Of a stretch of 64,000 nucleotides of DNA, positions 35,200 to 43,707 are shown one piece after another. Position 1 is the stretch's first letter. Each line of letters opens with the position of its first letter. The position numbers were made by a program, and so were the translations under genes. The notes beneath the pieces were generated by a model. The model had not been told where the DNA came from. It worked only from the letters and a program-made list of their open reading frames with translations, and did not search any database. The DNA is from Barnesiella sp. WM24 (GTDB taxonomy: Bacteria > Bacteroidota > Bacteroidia > Bacteroidales > Muribaculaceae): NCBI RefSeq assembly GCF_004570975.1, contig NZ_SPPC01000003.1, positions 121,102 through 185,101 on the forward strand. Direction: 5' to 3'.

Positions 35200-35832
35200 A
35201 TGGCAAACGACAAAAGAATCATCGGCATCGAGACCACCTTCGGTGCTCTCCGGGAAATAAAAGTAGGTGGCAGTATTCTCAAATGCGGTGACAACGTTCG
35301 ATTTGAGAAGTTCCATGGAGAAAAAGAGACACTATCCTGCTGGCAGGATTACGGCCAATATAACGAAGACCGTATCCATCTTCTACAAAACGGAGATGAA
35401 ACGCCCATTAAAATCGGCCAATGGGAGTTCTGGCCTGTGGTAAAGGATATACACTATTGGCAGGTATCGACAGAAGCCAATAACCATCACCGTGTCACAC
35501 TTAGCGGTAGGGATGGCAACGGCAAGTTGTTTGAAGAGACATTCGTAATATATGGAGAGGAATTGCTTCCGGGTCTCGTATATGCCATGATACTCTTCAG
35601 TGCTACCAACGACATAACGTTAGGTGTGGAATATTGGAAAGCCTTATCCGGAAAATTCTCGCTGAAGTATGCAAGTGACGGAGAACATCTCGACAAGGTT
35701 ATCGCTTTGAAAAAGCTTAGTGAGAACATTGTGAGGGAGCATCCCTATATGGAGCTGTTTCTTCAAAAGGGGATGAAAGAGGTTGTCGAGCGTCTCAAAG
35801 AATCGATCTCGAAACTGGAAATCCTGAAATAA
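35200..35832 (+). CDS. Conserved-looking protein of unknown function
   Basis: A 210-residue soluble protein without signal peptide or membrane segment. It looks mixed alpha/beta, with a beta-rich first half (GIETTFGALREIKVGGSILK) and a helical C-terminus (MKEVVERLKESISKLEIL). I recognise no family. In-frame ATGs at 35173 and 35194 exist; 35173 would abut the candidate -10 element, so translation from it is unlikely if that motif is the promoter. Confidence 0.65.
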   Translation: MANDKRIIGIETTFGALREIKVGGSILKCGDNVRFEKFHGEKETLSCWQDYGQYNEDRIHLLQNGDETPIKIGQWEFWPVVKDIHYWQVSTEANNHHRVTLSGRDGNGKLFEETFVIYGEELLPGLVYAMILFSATNDITLGVEYWKALSGKFSLKYASDGEHLDKVIALKKLSENIVREHPYMELFLQKGMKEVVERLKESISKLEILK

Positions 35833-35846
35833 ACTTCCATCGTCCA

Positions 35847-35873
35847 TTTACCTTTTAAGCCATCATGGGATAA
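35847..35873 (+). promoter_or_regulatory. Bipartite motif copy 4 (candidate ECF-sigma promoter)
   Basis: TTTACC (35847-35852), 15 bases, GGATAA (35868-35873), which is the weakest of the five -10-like halves. It lies 30 bases before the ATG at 35904. Confidence 0.45.
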
Positions 35874-35903
35874 CCTGATGTAACCCACTAAAAAACTACA
35901 ACA

Positions 35904-36251
35904 ATGAAAAAGATTATTCTCCTTCTCGTCCTCCTCGTAAGCGCAATCGCTGTGAACGCCGCCACTTATCGTGTGAAATACGACGTACAGAATCAACGTT
36001 CTACAAACTTCACCGTATCCGTAGGCTATGACCGCCTGACAATCAATCAAACAGGTTATTCACTTCGTAGCATGGGCACAATCACCAGCTCTGGTATAAC
36101 TTTCGACAGTTACGCCTATGGCTCCGGAAGCAATGGAATGTTCTGCGTATCCACAACTTCTATCAGTATCAAGAAGGATTGGCTTACCACTCTCTCCGGC
36201 TACGTCATTATGATCGATAACAAGGCATATCTCGCCGATAAAATCAACTGA
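35904..36251 (+). CDS. Small exported protein
   Basis: A 115-residue protein with signal peptide MKKIILLLVLLVSAIAVNAA. The mature 95 residues look like an all-beta domain with alternating Ser/Thr/Tyr (YDVQNQRSTNFTVSVGYDRL). No family is recognised. It is followed 3 bases later by another small gene, forming a small unit behind motif copy 4. Confidence 0.65.
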   Translation: MKKIILLLVLLVSAIAVNAATYRVKYDVQNQRSTNFTVSVGYDRLTINQTGYSLRSMGTITSSGITFDSYAYGSGSNGMFCVSTTSISIKKDWLTTLSGYVIMIDNKAYLADKIN

Positions 36252-36254
36252 ACC

Positions 36255-36665
36255 ATGGGAATCAGAACACTTATATCGAATCTTATCAACTCGTTTCTTG
36301 ATGGTTCGTTTGAACGGGTAAGAATCATCAGCCAGATGAACGCGGCATTCAAGGAATACTTCACTACCGGCGAGTTCAATAGGCTTTACAAGGTGTCCAT
36401 TTCTGCTGGAAAAAGTCAGTTTGCCCACGAAATGAGTTCCATCTGGATGAGAAGCGGCTTCAAGATTACAATAGAGAATGACTCTGCACTCCGAGAGTCT
36501 GAGATCAACGAATTGTCTTCATATATCACCGATAACCCCCAGTTTGTGCGACAGCTCATGGCAATGGGTTTCGATACTCTGGTAATCAAAGGAAAGACCA
36601 CCGGAGTCAGCAAGGAATATGCCTTGAAGAAATACGCCAATCTAAATCAATATTTCATCAGATGA
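36255..36665 (+). CDS. Small soluble protein of unknown function
   Basis: A 136-residue protein without signal peptide, mostly helical (LISNLINSFLDGSFERVRII), ending in an alpha/beta segment (FVRQLMAMGFDTLVIKGKTT). No family is recognised. It overlaps the next gene by 4 bases, so the two are translated together. Confidence 0.6.
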   Translation: MGIRTLISNLINSFLDGSFERVRIISQMNAAFKEYFTTGEFNRLYKVSISAGKSQFAHEMSSIWMRSGFKITIENDSALRESEINELSSYITDNPQFVRQLMAMGFDTLVIKGKTTGVSKEYALKKYANLNQYFIR

Positions 36666-36916
36666 ACCTAATTACGCGATTTTTCCAACGTATCAGATTC
36701 AGGAGAACAATAAAGGAAGACCAAAGCCGGAATGTAGTGGAAGGCATGGTTAAGGCCCGACGGCTCTACAAAGAACTCAGTGTGGCTGCTCATCCCGACA
36801 AGCATCCTGATGATTCAGAATGGGCTAATGACGTCATGAGCCGCATAGTGGCCAACAGGCACAACTACAGTGCTCTTGTAGAACTTAGCGAAGAAATCGC
36901 CCGACATTCAAAATAG
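36662..36916 (+). CDS. Minimal J-domain-like protein
   Basis: An 84-residue protein with a basic N-terminus and a J-domain core: helix II ARRLYKELSVAAHPDKHPDD contains the HPD signature, and helix III follows (VMSRIVANRHNYSALVELSE). It lacks the Gly/Phe and zinc regions of DnaJ. HPD-carrying proteins stimulate DnaK ATPase, so this may recruit DnaK to a particular client. Its neighbours (small exported and zinc-ribbon proteins behind shared motifs) suggest a stress unit. Confidence 0.65.
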   Translation: MNLITRFFQRIRFRRTIKEDQSRNVVEGMVKARRLYKELSVAAHPDKHPDDSEWANDVMSRIVANRHNYSALVELSEEIARHSK

Positions 36917-36919
36917 TCA

Positions 36920-36946
36920 TTTACCATTTCAACGACTTTAGTATAG
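36920..36946 (+). promoter_or_regulatory. Bipartite motif copy 5 (candidate ECF-sigma promoter)
   Basis: TTTACC (36920-36925), 15 bases, GTATAG (36941-36946), 30 bases before the ATG at 36977 and only 3 bases after the stop of the J-domain gene. Confidence 0.5.
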
Positions 36947-36976
36947 CATTATAAACAACATCAAAAATCAGCATAT

Positions 36977-37246
36977 ATGGCAACTCATGTTCAATGCCCC
37001 AATTGCGGCAGCTACAATACAAGTAAGACAACCAACGGTAAAGTAAGCGACGTCCTCGCCAAGACAGGAGTCGTGATAGGTGGAGCACTCCTTAACATGG
37101 CAACCGGTGGTGTCGCAGCCGGACTACTCGGTGCGAACTTCGGATATGGTCGGACATGGCATCAGTTCTGCTGCCACGAATGTCAAGAGGCTTTCAAAGT
37201 GAGAATGGGAGTTACCGGCTCAGTAAAAGAGGTAAAAAGATATTGA
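36977..37246 (+). CDS. Zinc-ribbon protein with hydrophobic middle
   Basis: An 89-residue protein. Two Cys pairs (CPNCGS near residue 7 and CCHEC near residue 67) form a split zinc ribbon around a Gly/Ala-rich hydrophobic hairpin (VVIGGALLNMATGGVAAGLL). The insert could lie in a membrane or be a glycine-zipper. The role is unknown. It follows motif copy 5, and the next gene begins 3 bases after its stop. Confidence 0.65.
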   Translation: MATHVQCPNCGSYNTSKTTNGKVSDVLAKTGVVIGGALLNMATGGVAAGLLGANFGYGRTWHQFCCHECQEAFKVRMGVTGSVKEVKRY

Positions 37247-37249
37247 GTG

Positions 37250-37687
37250 ATGGAAACAATCAAATTGAACTTCGATGCAGAGGTGCTTGGGAAAGGCAAA
37301 ACTATAACTATTGAAATGCCTTACTCCGACGGCGTTGTAGCCACAAGCCGGTTCTGCCCAATGGAGCTGCTTTCGGGAGATGTGAAATTACTTGCAGCTC
37401 TTAATGGTGAACCACTGGAAGACTTCGTAAAAGACTGCAAGTGGCAACTCGCATTCGCGAATAAGGCAACTGAACAATCGTCATTGCACGAGGCATTCAT
37501 AGCCGGACTGATGGCTTCGGTCATGGAGCATCAAGCCCGCAGCTGCAAGTTGACTATGAAAGATTATCTGCTCCACATGGATACCTTCAGCTATCTCATC
37601 AACGCCTGCGGCGTATCTGCCGACCAAGTTGTCAGGATGTATCCCAAGGTACTTGAATCAGTCATTCATACAATCGAAAACCACTGA
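37250..37687 (+). CDS. Protein of unknown function
   Basis: A 145-residue soluble protein, beta at the start (METIKLNFDAEVLGKGKTIT) and helical afterwards. GTG at 37247 and ATG at 37250 are both possible starts; ATG is chosen. No family is recognised. It is placed in one unit with the zinc-ribbon gene and the membrane-anchored gene that follows after 7 bases. Confidence 0.6.
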   Translation: METIKLNFDAEVLGKGKTITIEMPYSDGVVATSRFCPMELLSGDVKLLAALNGEPLEDFVKDCKWQLAFANKATEQSSLHEAFIAGLMASVMEHQARSCKLTMKDYLLHMDTFSYLINACGVSADQVVRMYPKVLESVIHTIENH

Positions 37688-37694
37688 AAGTAAT

Positions 37695-38339
37695 ATGGAT
37701 ACTTATCTTTATATTTTCTTTGGCGCGATAGCCCTTATCTCAGGTTTAAGACATTTTGTCAATTGGCGGCAAGAACAACAAGAACGTAGATTGTCATCTG
37801 AAGATTATAACGAAATGAACGAGGCACATAACATGGCTGCGCAAAATGAGCCACCTACTAACACTCCTGATACGATAGGGTTAATGTTCCAGACACTAAG
37901 CAATCTCGGTTGTCAGCCAAGAACAAATGCAGACGGTTCCCTATCCGTGCAATATCAGGGCGAAAACTTCCATATGGAGTTTGGAGGAATGTATGCCAGA
38001 GTGTGGGATCCGATGTGGTCGGGTGTTAAAGCGGATGATCCTGAATTGCCTCAGATTCGCGAGGCAGTCAATGCCGCTAACTACAATTTTGGACCCACGG
38101 TAGTGCTGACCTCACCTGATGATGATGGTGTGATAGGGTTCCACAGCCGCCGCGACATCATGCTCCATCCAGCTTGCCCCGACAACGAGCCGTTTGTCAA
38201 GGCGGTGCTCGACTCCTTCTTCGATGCGAAGGAGCAGGTTCGCAGTAACTTCCAGCAGATTATCGCAAAACAGATGAAAGCCAAGAAGAACCGACGCCCC
38301 GTAGGTTTCACTACTCCGACAGAAAACAATCCAATCTAA
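37695..38339 (+). CDS. Membrane-anchored protein, possibly YbjN-like
   Basis: A 214-residue protein with one N-terminal membrane segment (YLYIFFGAIALISGLRHFV), a linker rich in Asn/Glu, and a C-terminal alpha/beta domain (about 70-190) that recalls the YbjN/type III chaperone-like fold (LMFQTLSNLGCQPRTNADGS, PQIREAVNAANYNFGPTVVL). The family match is tentative. The frame opens at 37629, but the ATG at 37695 gives the membrane anchor and avoids overlap with the upstream gene. Confidence 0.6.
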   Translation: MDTYLYIFFGAIALISGLRHFVNWRQEQQERRLSSEDYNEMNEAHNMAAQNEPPTNTPDTIGLMFQTLSNLGCQPRTNADGSLSVQYQGENFHMEFGGMYARVWDPMWSGVKADDPELPQIREAVNAANYNFGPTVVLTSPDDDGVIGFHSRRDIMLHPACPDNEPFVKAVLDSFFDAKEQVRSNFQQIIAKQMKAKKNRRPVGFTTPTENNPI

Positions 38340-38364
38340 ACAGAATATTGATTAATTTTGTGTT

Positions 38365-39471
38365 ATGAACAGCCTACTGAAAATAATAGCCCTAATTTCA
38401 TTGTTATGGATGTTGCTGTCTTGTGATGGCAGCAACAGCGCCCGGCGAGAGCTTTTAATCCCGCAGTTTCCATACCAAGTTTACCTTGATTCGATGGGCG
38501 AAGACCAGTGGTCTCCAAATATCGGAGATGACGGAGAAGGATTCGTGGCCATCAGCCACAAAATTCGTTATCCGGAAATGCCGGACACATTGACGTTGAG
38601 TCATTTTGTTGACTCTCTGCTTCAATGCTACAACATTGCTTTGGCCTTCAACACAATGGCCTATGATGTAAGCACCGCTGAACGCTATATGTCAGAATCG
38701 GACTTCGGATTGGAACAAGCCGATGCACTCGACTCAATAAATGTTTCCGGAATCAGTGAACGAGATATAAGAGAAGCCCTATTGTCGGCCTCCAAAACTG
38801 CCGCCGCATGGATAAGAAAAGGCAAAGAACCCAATTCCCAAGAAAATCCTGATGTAGACAGATTCTATGAGGCTTATAATCGGTATTCAACTGCCTTTAT
38901 CGAAAACCATATATCCGATGAGGAGTTTAAGCCTGAAACAATCCTTAAGGAGTATTCAGAGATTCACGCCAAAGCACTGGCTGACACCGCTTCATTCCGT
39001 CTGGAGTTGTTGAGAATGACTCTTGAGGAGACAGATTTCTCAAAGCAGTGTGTTCTGGCTCGTGAGTTTGCTTATTGTAACTATCGCCATCCGCAAAGAA
39101 GTGACAAGGAAATGGTTGCAGTACTTGATAAGTTGCTTAGAGAAAATAAGTATTCGCCTCTGCTGGGCGAATTATGGAGAATGTGGCGAGTAGCTCTTCA
39201 GATAAATATTTTCGGCAGTAGAAGTAATGATGGTGCCATGTATAACTTGTTCTACAATGATATGCGGAGTCGTGTCGCATTGGTCTATATTGCACACCTG
39301 AAGACTCATCCTCATGATAAGGTTGCTTTTAAGGAGTTCCTTCGATTGGCTCAGGCGTACAACATTACCAGGAATAGTCCATGCTTGTTTGGCAATAACG
39401 CCAATCTGGAGGATATGGAATTGTTTTACTCTGTTTATAATGAAAACACATCCGATGAAAACAACAGCTAA
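38365..39471 (+). CDS. Lipoprotein of unknown function
   Basis: A 368-residue lipoprotein (lipobox MLLSC, Cys20). The mature part is mostly helical and may hold TPR-like repeats near the end (LALVYIAHLKTHPHDKVAFK is a similar pattern). No family is recognised. It overlaps the next lipoprotein gene by 17 bases. Confidence 0.65.
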   Translation: MNSLLKIIALISLLWMLLSCDGSNSARRELLIPQFPYQVYLDSMGEDQWSPNIGDDGEGFVAISHKIRYPEMPDTLTLSHFVDSLLQCYNIALAFNTMAYDVSTAERYMSESDFGLEQADALDSINVSGISERDIREALLSASKTAAAWIRKGKEPNSQENPDVDRFYEAYNRYSTAFIENHISDEEFKPETILKEYSEIHAKALADTASFRLELLRMTLEETDFSKQCVLAREFAYCNYRHPQRSDKEMVAVLDKLLRENKYSPLLGELWRMWRVALQINIFGSRSNDGAMYNLFYNDMRSRVALVYIAHLKTHPHDKVAFKEFLRLAQAYNITRNSPCLFGNNANLEDMELFYSVYNENTSDENNS

Positions 39472-40102
39472 TATTCTCGTATTATTGATAAGTATGGTGG
39501 CATTGTTAAGTTGCAATCAACGTAATTCTGCAAATGGTACAAACCGTGACTGGGATTCCGACAAAAAGCTTGTCGCCCAAAATGATTCCGTTGCATTGTA
39601 TATTCAAATCGTCGATTCTGCAAAGGATGAATTTGATATCCCGGAGGTTGCACTATGGATAAAGAATAAAACCACCAAGAAGGAAACCAAACTTTATCAG
39701 ACTATTCGGCCAGACTGGCATTGCTGGTATATGGCAGATGGAGACAGGTTTTATCCTGTGCCTATTGACTCGATTCTTGTTACGAGCAGAGTGAAGATTT
39801 ACAATTATGATCCTCTACAGCTGATAGTTGAGGGATGTCCAGATATGAGGAATGAATTCTCGTACTTCATTGATGTAGATAAACGTAAAGCTTGGTATGT
39901 GCCCGCGAATCAAGGCTATATTGGTTCGACCTCTGAAGAAGGATATATGATATTTCAGTCGTATCGATATGTTTCAGATCCTGATATAGCAGGCAGATAT
40001 ACCTTCTTGCAGATATTTGACGAAACGGGTAATTTGGTGGATTCTCTCGACCTTGAACATGTACGATTAAAAGAGTATCGTAATGCTGTACAAACGAACT
40101 AA
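39455..40102 (+). CDS. Lipoprotein of unknown function
   Basis: A 215-residue lipoprotein (MKTTANILVLLISMVALLSC, lipid-bearing Cys20) with an all-beta mature domain. The longer frame from 39314 is antisense-like in composition and lacks a signal, so the ATG at 39455 is chosen. It overlaps the preceding lipoprotein and the SanA-like gene, giving a three-gene unit. Confidence 0.7.
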   Translation: MKTTANILVLLISMVALLSCNQRNSANGTNRDWDSDKKLVAQNDSVALYIQIVDSAKDEFDIPEVALWIKNKTTKKETKLYQTIRPDWHCWYMADGDRFYPVPIDSILVTSRVKIYNYDPLQLIVEGCPDMRNEFSYFIDVDKRKAWYVPANQGYIGSTSEEGYMIFQSYRYVSDPDIAGRYTFLQIFDETGNLVDSLDLEHVRLKEYRNAVQTN

Positions 40103-40700
40103 ACAAATCTCATTCATCGCTATCGGATGTTTGTTGACCGCGGTAGTAATTATTGCAATCTGCAATTATATTGTGGCAAACAATGCAAAAGGACGTACTT
40201 TCGATAATTTAGCTGATGTTCCGTCAAGAGAAATAGGCTTATTACTCGGAACTTCTCCAATAACACCCGATGGAGTGCATAACTACTACTTCGATAACCG
40301 CATCAAGGCTACAGCCGACCTATATCATGTCGGGAAAATCAGTCGGATACTTGTCAGTGGAGGTGATTACACAATGACGGAGAAACATGGATGTGATGAA
40401 CCGACAGCAATGCGGGATTCATTAGTATCTCACAATGTTCCCGACACCTGCATCATTGAGCATTGGCAAGGATGGCGAACAATAAATTCCATTGATGCTG
40501 TCAGAAACCTTTATGATTTTGATTCCATCACAATTATTTCTCAAAAATATCACAATGAGAGAGCTTTATATCAGGCAGACCATTTTGGTTTGAATGCAGT
40601 CGGGTATAATGCCGAGCCTTCGCCCATCACAAGTAGCCGCATCAGAAATACTGTAAGAGAATATTTTGCAAGAGTCAAATTGTTTTTAGATCTTTTGTGA
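40083..40700 (+). CDS. SanA/ElyC-like DUF218 membrane protein
   Basis: A 205-residue protein with one N-terminal membrane segment and a DUF218 domain: GLLLGTSPITPDGVHNYYFD, RIKATADLYHVGKISRILVS followed by GGD, DEPTAMRDSL, and ITIISQKYHNERALYQADHF. SanA of enteric bacteria affects envelope permeability to vancomycin. The extracytoplasmic domain is expected to act on envelope lipid carriers or precursors; the exact reaction is not known. Confidence 0.88.
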   Translation: MLYKRTKQISFIAIGCLLTAVVIIAICNYIVANNAKGRTFDNLADVPSREIGLLLGTSPITPDGVHNYYFDNRIKATADLYHVGKISRILVSGGDYTMTEKHGCDEPTAMRDSLVSHNVPDTCIIEHWQGWRTINSIDAVRNLYDFDSITIISQKYHNERALYQADHFGLNAVGYNAEPSPITSSRIRNTVREYFARVKLFLDLL

Positions 40701-40709
40701 ATCAACTCA

Positions 40710-41600
40710 TTAATGATATTTGTTGTGGATGTCGCCGGAGCCTCTGACTCGGTCAGAGAGCCGTTCGACATTACAACGTATATCGCCAGAACCGGCAACG
40801 GAGGCTTTGCCTGTGTCTGCCTTGAAGTCACCTGCGTCTATGTCGCCGGAGCCTGCTATTGAGAAATTAACAGATTCCGTGCTCCCATTGATTTTCACAT
40901 CGCCTGAGCCTTTTATGTCAATGGAGCATATCTTCGTTTTGGCAGTGCCGCAGTCAACATCAGCAGAACCGGATATGTGTACCATGAAAACATAAGCCTC
41001 TACTCCGGCAAGCTCTATATCTCCGGAACCGGATGTGGAAACAGTAACATCTTTACTGTCTGCTTTGATGACTCCACATTTGAAGTCGCTACTGCCGGAG
41101 CTGCGAACAGAGAATCCGTCAGAGGCGTTCAGATTGCCGTTTACTGTAAAATCGCCGCTACCGGAAGATGATACATCTTTCAATGTCTTGTTACTGACAT
41201 AGATTGTGGGAGCTTCGCCATGAACGACAATGTTTTCGTATGAACCTGATTTCATGGAGATGTATAGCGTTCCACCTGAGACCTCAATGTTCATCTTTTT
41301 GATAAGATTCTCGGGCAGTCTTCCTCTGACCTCAAAATCGTCTTCTTTATCAGACTGAGTGAACACCACATCGACAAATCCTTTCGATATGATGGAATCG
41401 AAATCCGATGAAACATCGAACTTGTGGTCTGTCATCTTGCCGGGTGTAAATGGTTTGTAGTCTTCTCCCGTTCCGGCCTCAGATTCCGGAACATAGTGAA
41501 TTCCATCAACATACACTTCTCCGTTAATGATAGAGATATTTCTGCCGTTTAGATTGCAGGAAGCCATACCACCTGCGAATATGTTTGAGTATCGTGCCAT
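40710..41600 (-). CDS. DUF2807 (GIN-domain) repeat protein
   Basis: A 296-residue protein. From about residue 60 it is a right-handed beta structure with about eight G-S-G/S/A-D repeats (SSGSGDFTVNG, STSGSGDIELAG, IAGSGDIDAGDF, and so on), the signature of DUF2807 proteins. These are usually periplasmic or surface proteins, but here I see no signal peptide or lipobox at the N-terminus (MARYSNIFAGGMASCNLNGR). The nearest possible starts do not change this. Confidence 0.85.
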   Translation of the reverse strand: MARYSNIFAGGMASCNLNGRNISIINGEVYVDGIHYVPESEAGTGEDYKPFTPGKMTDHKFDVSSDFDSIISKGFVDVVFTQSDKEDDFEVRGRLPENLIKKMNIEVSGGTLYISMKSGSYENIVVHGEAPTIYVSNKTLKDVSSSGSGDFTVNGNLNASDGFSVRSSGSSDFKCGVIKADSKDVTVSTSGSGDIELAGVEAYVFMVHISGSADVDCGTAKTKICSIDIKGSGDVKINGSTESVNFSIAGSGDIDAGDFKADTGKASVAGSGDIRCNVERLSDRVRGSGDIHNKYH

Positions 41601-41632
41601 ATAACTTTAACAACAATATGGGGATAATGTTA

Positions 41633-42196
41633 TTATTTGCCCTGATATAAATAGCAGTCGGGGGCGTGTGAGCTGAATACTCCTATGGACTGAAGGAAGG
41701 CGTGGATTGTCGTAGAGCCTACAAACTTCATGCCCCTTTTACGCAGGTCGGCTGACAGGGCATCTGAAATTGTGGAGGTTGTGGACGTATGGTCGAAAAT
41801 AGGCTCTTTGGGACACAAGCCTGAAAGATAAGCATCAAACGAACCAGATTCTTCCTGAATAGACTTGAAAACTGAAGTGTTAGATATCGCTGCCTTGATT
41901 TTTGCTCTATTGCGAATGATTCCGGAAGTGGACATAAGCTCATCAATCTTTTTTTCGTCGTAAGCAAGGATTGTGTCGCGGTCAAATCCATCGAAAGCCT
42001 CGCGGAAAGCCTCTCGCTTGTTGAGCACACATTCCCATGACAATCCTGCCTGAAAGCATTCCAGAATAAGCAGTTCAAGCAATTTTGCATCATCATGAAC
42101 CGGCTGTCCCCATTCCTCATCGTGGTATTTTATATAAAGCGGATTTTTTGGATTTGCCCAAAAGCACCGCTTCACTTGTTTCTGTCGTTCTTTCAT
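41633..42196 (-). CDS. tag: DNA-3-methyladenine glycosylase I
   Basis: A 187-residue base-excision repair enzyme that removes 3-methyladenine. The hallmarks are KRCFWANPKNPLYIKYHDEE followed by WGQPVHDD, the zinc/active-site region with an early Cys, LECFQAGLSWECVLNKREAF, and RGMKFVGSTTIHAFLQSIGV near the end. The frame opens at 42268, but the ATG at 42196 overlaps the upstream gene's stop (ATGA) and gives the family start. A second, broken tag end lies at 27352-27480. Confidence 0.92.
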   Translation of the reverse strand: MKERQKQVKRCFWANPKNPLYIKYHDEEWGQPVHDDAKLLELLILECFQAGLSWECVLNKREAFREAFDGFDRDTILAYDEKKIDELMSTSGIIRNRAKIKAAISNTSVFKSIQEESGSFDAYLSGLCPKEPIFDHTSTTSTISDALSADLRKRGMKFVGSTTIHAFLQSIGVFSSHAPDCYLYQGK

Positions 42197-42567
42197 AAAG
42201 TATCCAATAATTCTGTGAGACCAAGTTGAGTCTGTATCTTCTTTGGGAGTTTCATTGCTGTCTGGCAATATGAATGAAATATTAGTTGTTCCTGAAGTCT
42301 GTCAGGCACATCGCCGTAGAAATCCACAGAAATCCAATGTCGCTTGTTCATGTGGTAGCCGGGGCGTATTCCTGAAAATCTATCACACAACTCCACTCCA
42401 TAGTCAGGAGCGACTTCGAGATTATAAAAATCCCTCTGTCCGTCAAGTGTCATAAGACAAAACATTCTTCCACCAATTTCCATAGCAAGAGTGTCCGGTC
42501 CGAAAGGACTCCTCTCAGTGGCAAATGGCAATGAAAGACAATAATCCCGGACTTCCTCTATATTCAT
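42193..42567 (-). CDS. MmcQ/YjbR family protein
   Basis: A 124-residue protein with the MmcQ/YjbR fold: MNIEEVRDYCLSLPFATERS, PFGPDTLAMEIGGRMFCLMT, then a KRHW-type motif (MNKRHWISVDF). The family resembles a DNA-binding CyaY-like fold, but its role is not established. It overlaps both neighbours by 4 bases, so it is expressed with tag. Confidence 0.88.
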   Translation of the reverse strand: MNIEEVRDYCLSLPFATERSPFGPDTLAMEIGGRMFCLMTLDGQRDFYNLEVAPDYGVELCDRFSGIRPGYHMNKRHWISVDFYGDVPDRLQEQLIFHSYCQTAMKLPKKIQTQLGLTELLDTL

Positions 42568-42818
42568 TTCTTTAGTCTATTGATGATTGCAATAGCGAAA
42601 TGAACGAATATGCCATAAACCAGAGTTGCCAACAGTGCCATACCTTCATTGATTATGATGATGTGCGACAAAGGCATAGACCATTCCGGTCGTGCATGCT
42701 GAAAAGCAGCGACAATGGCGCATACCGAGAGGACGATGAAAACAACTATCATCGACAGTGGTGCGAATCCCAATTTATATCTGCCTATCTGTATCATCTG
42801 AATATTTTGACCCGGCAA
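42564..42818 (-). CDS. Small membrane protein
   Basis: An 84-residue protein with two membrane segments (LSMIVVFIVLSVCAIVAAF and IIINEGMALLATLVYGIFVH). No family is recognised. First gene of the membrane protein/mmcQ/tag unit. Confidence 0.65.
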   Translation of the reverse strand: MPGQNIQMIQIGRYKLGFAPLSMIVVFIVLSVCAIVAAFQHARPEWSMPLSHIIIINEGMALLATLVYGIFVHFAIAIINRLKK

Positions 42819-42921
42819 AAGAAGTTTCCTTTTTTCCTGCTTTCAATCACACATATATAAATGCTCGCAAACGGCAAAACAGCCAATGAAGCAAACAGAG
42901 TCTCCAATGGTTAGTATCTGT

Positions 42922-43209
42922 TTAGCCGTTCACAATCCATTCCTCTGCCCGAGATTCCCTTTCCGCATAACTGCCGCAAGGCATATCTTTCAGCAGACCG
43001 ACCGAATGGTCAAGCTCATAAATATATTTCAGAGAGACAATTCTTGCTTCATCTTCCGAATGCTCTCCGCCACAAAGAAATTGCCAGATACCGTCGTCCT
43101 CGTCATGCGAAACGTAAAGCACTGGTGCGCCATCGTCTGTCACATGGCAACATGTTATTACTGCCGTGTTGGGAGCATCTGTGAAGGGGGGCAGTTTATT
43201 TTCTTCCAT
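42922..43209 (-). CDS. DUF2185/Imm33-like protein
   Basis: A 95-residue soluble protein. The middle, VLYVSHDEDDGIWQFLCGGE, and the end, LDHSVGLLKDMPCGSYAERE, fit DUF2185, a family that includes immunity-protein-like members. No toxin gene lies next to it, so an immunity role is not supported here. It starts 6 bases after the META-domain gene. Confidence 0.65.
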   Translation of the reverse strand: MEENKLPPFTDAPNTAVITCCHVTDDGAPVLYVSHDEDDGIWQFLCGGEHSEDEARIVSLKYIYELDHSVGLLKDMPCGSYAERESRAEEWIVNG

Positions 43210-43215
43210 AAGTTT

Positions 43216-43707
43216 TCAGTTTTTTCTTTTTATCTCTATCGGGGCCTTGCAAAGCACGATGTATTCCGACGGATTGTGGCTGTCAAGCCGGGCGATGGAA
43301 TCGTTCTGGATATAGACCGTAGCAATGTTCGGGAGAATCCTGCGAATTGCATCTTCTGTAGCCATGTTGTCGCAGGCCTTTTCTGTCATCACTCCGTCGC
43401 CAAGCGTAATCGAATCGCCTACGACCGTGTAAGAGCCGGAGAACGTGTTGCAATTGGTTTGGATAAAGTAGGTGCTGTCCTCGAAAACGATATACTGAAG
43501 CACTCTGGGCACTTCCTCCGACGGACGTACATAATCGGAATCACTGAATACGATGCTATCCAGATACCACTGACCATGCACGTCCACATTCGCTACGGTC
43601 TCTTTCTGCTGATTGTCGGCAGCCTCTTTATTTCCCTTGTTGCCTCCGCAAGAGGCGGTGAGTATTGTCAGTGCCGTGGCTACCGACAGAATTGATTTTC
43701 TTGTCAT
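43216..43707 (-). CDS. META-domain lipoprotein
   Basis: A 163-residue lipoprotein (lipobox LTASC, Cys20) with a Lys/Glu/Asn linker and a META/HslJ-like beta domain (VHGQWYLDSI, FIQTNCNTFSGSYTVVGDSI, MTEKACDNMATEDAIRRILP). HslJ-type proteins are linked to envelope or heat stress; the molecular role is unknown. It overlaps the next upstream gene by 4 bases. Confidence 0.82.
   Translation of the reverse strand: MTRKSILSVATALTILTASCGGNKGNKEAADNQQKETVANVDVHGQWYLDSIVFSDSDYVRPSEEVPRVLQYIVFEDSTYFIQTNCNTFSGSYTVVGDSITLGDGVMTEKACDNMATEDAIRRILPNIATVYIQNDSIARLDSHNPSEYIVLCKAPIEIKRKN

Noticed and set aside
38353-38360. TAATTTTG box directly before the lipoprotein gene at 38365
   Set aside because: The predicted transcription start would fall after the ATG, and no -33 element is at the right distance. 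Either the box is chance or the start codon is further downstream.
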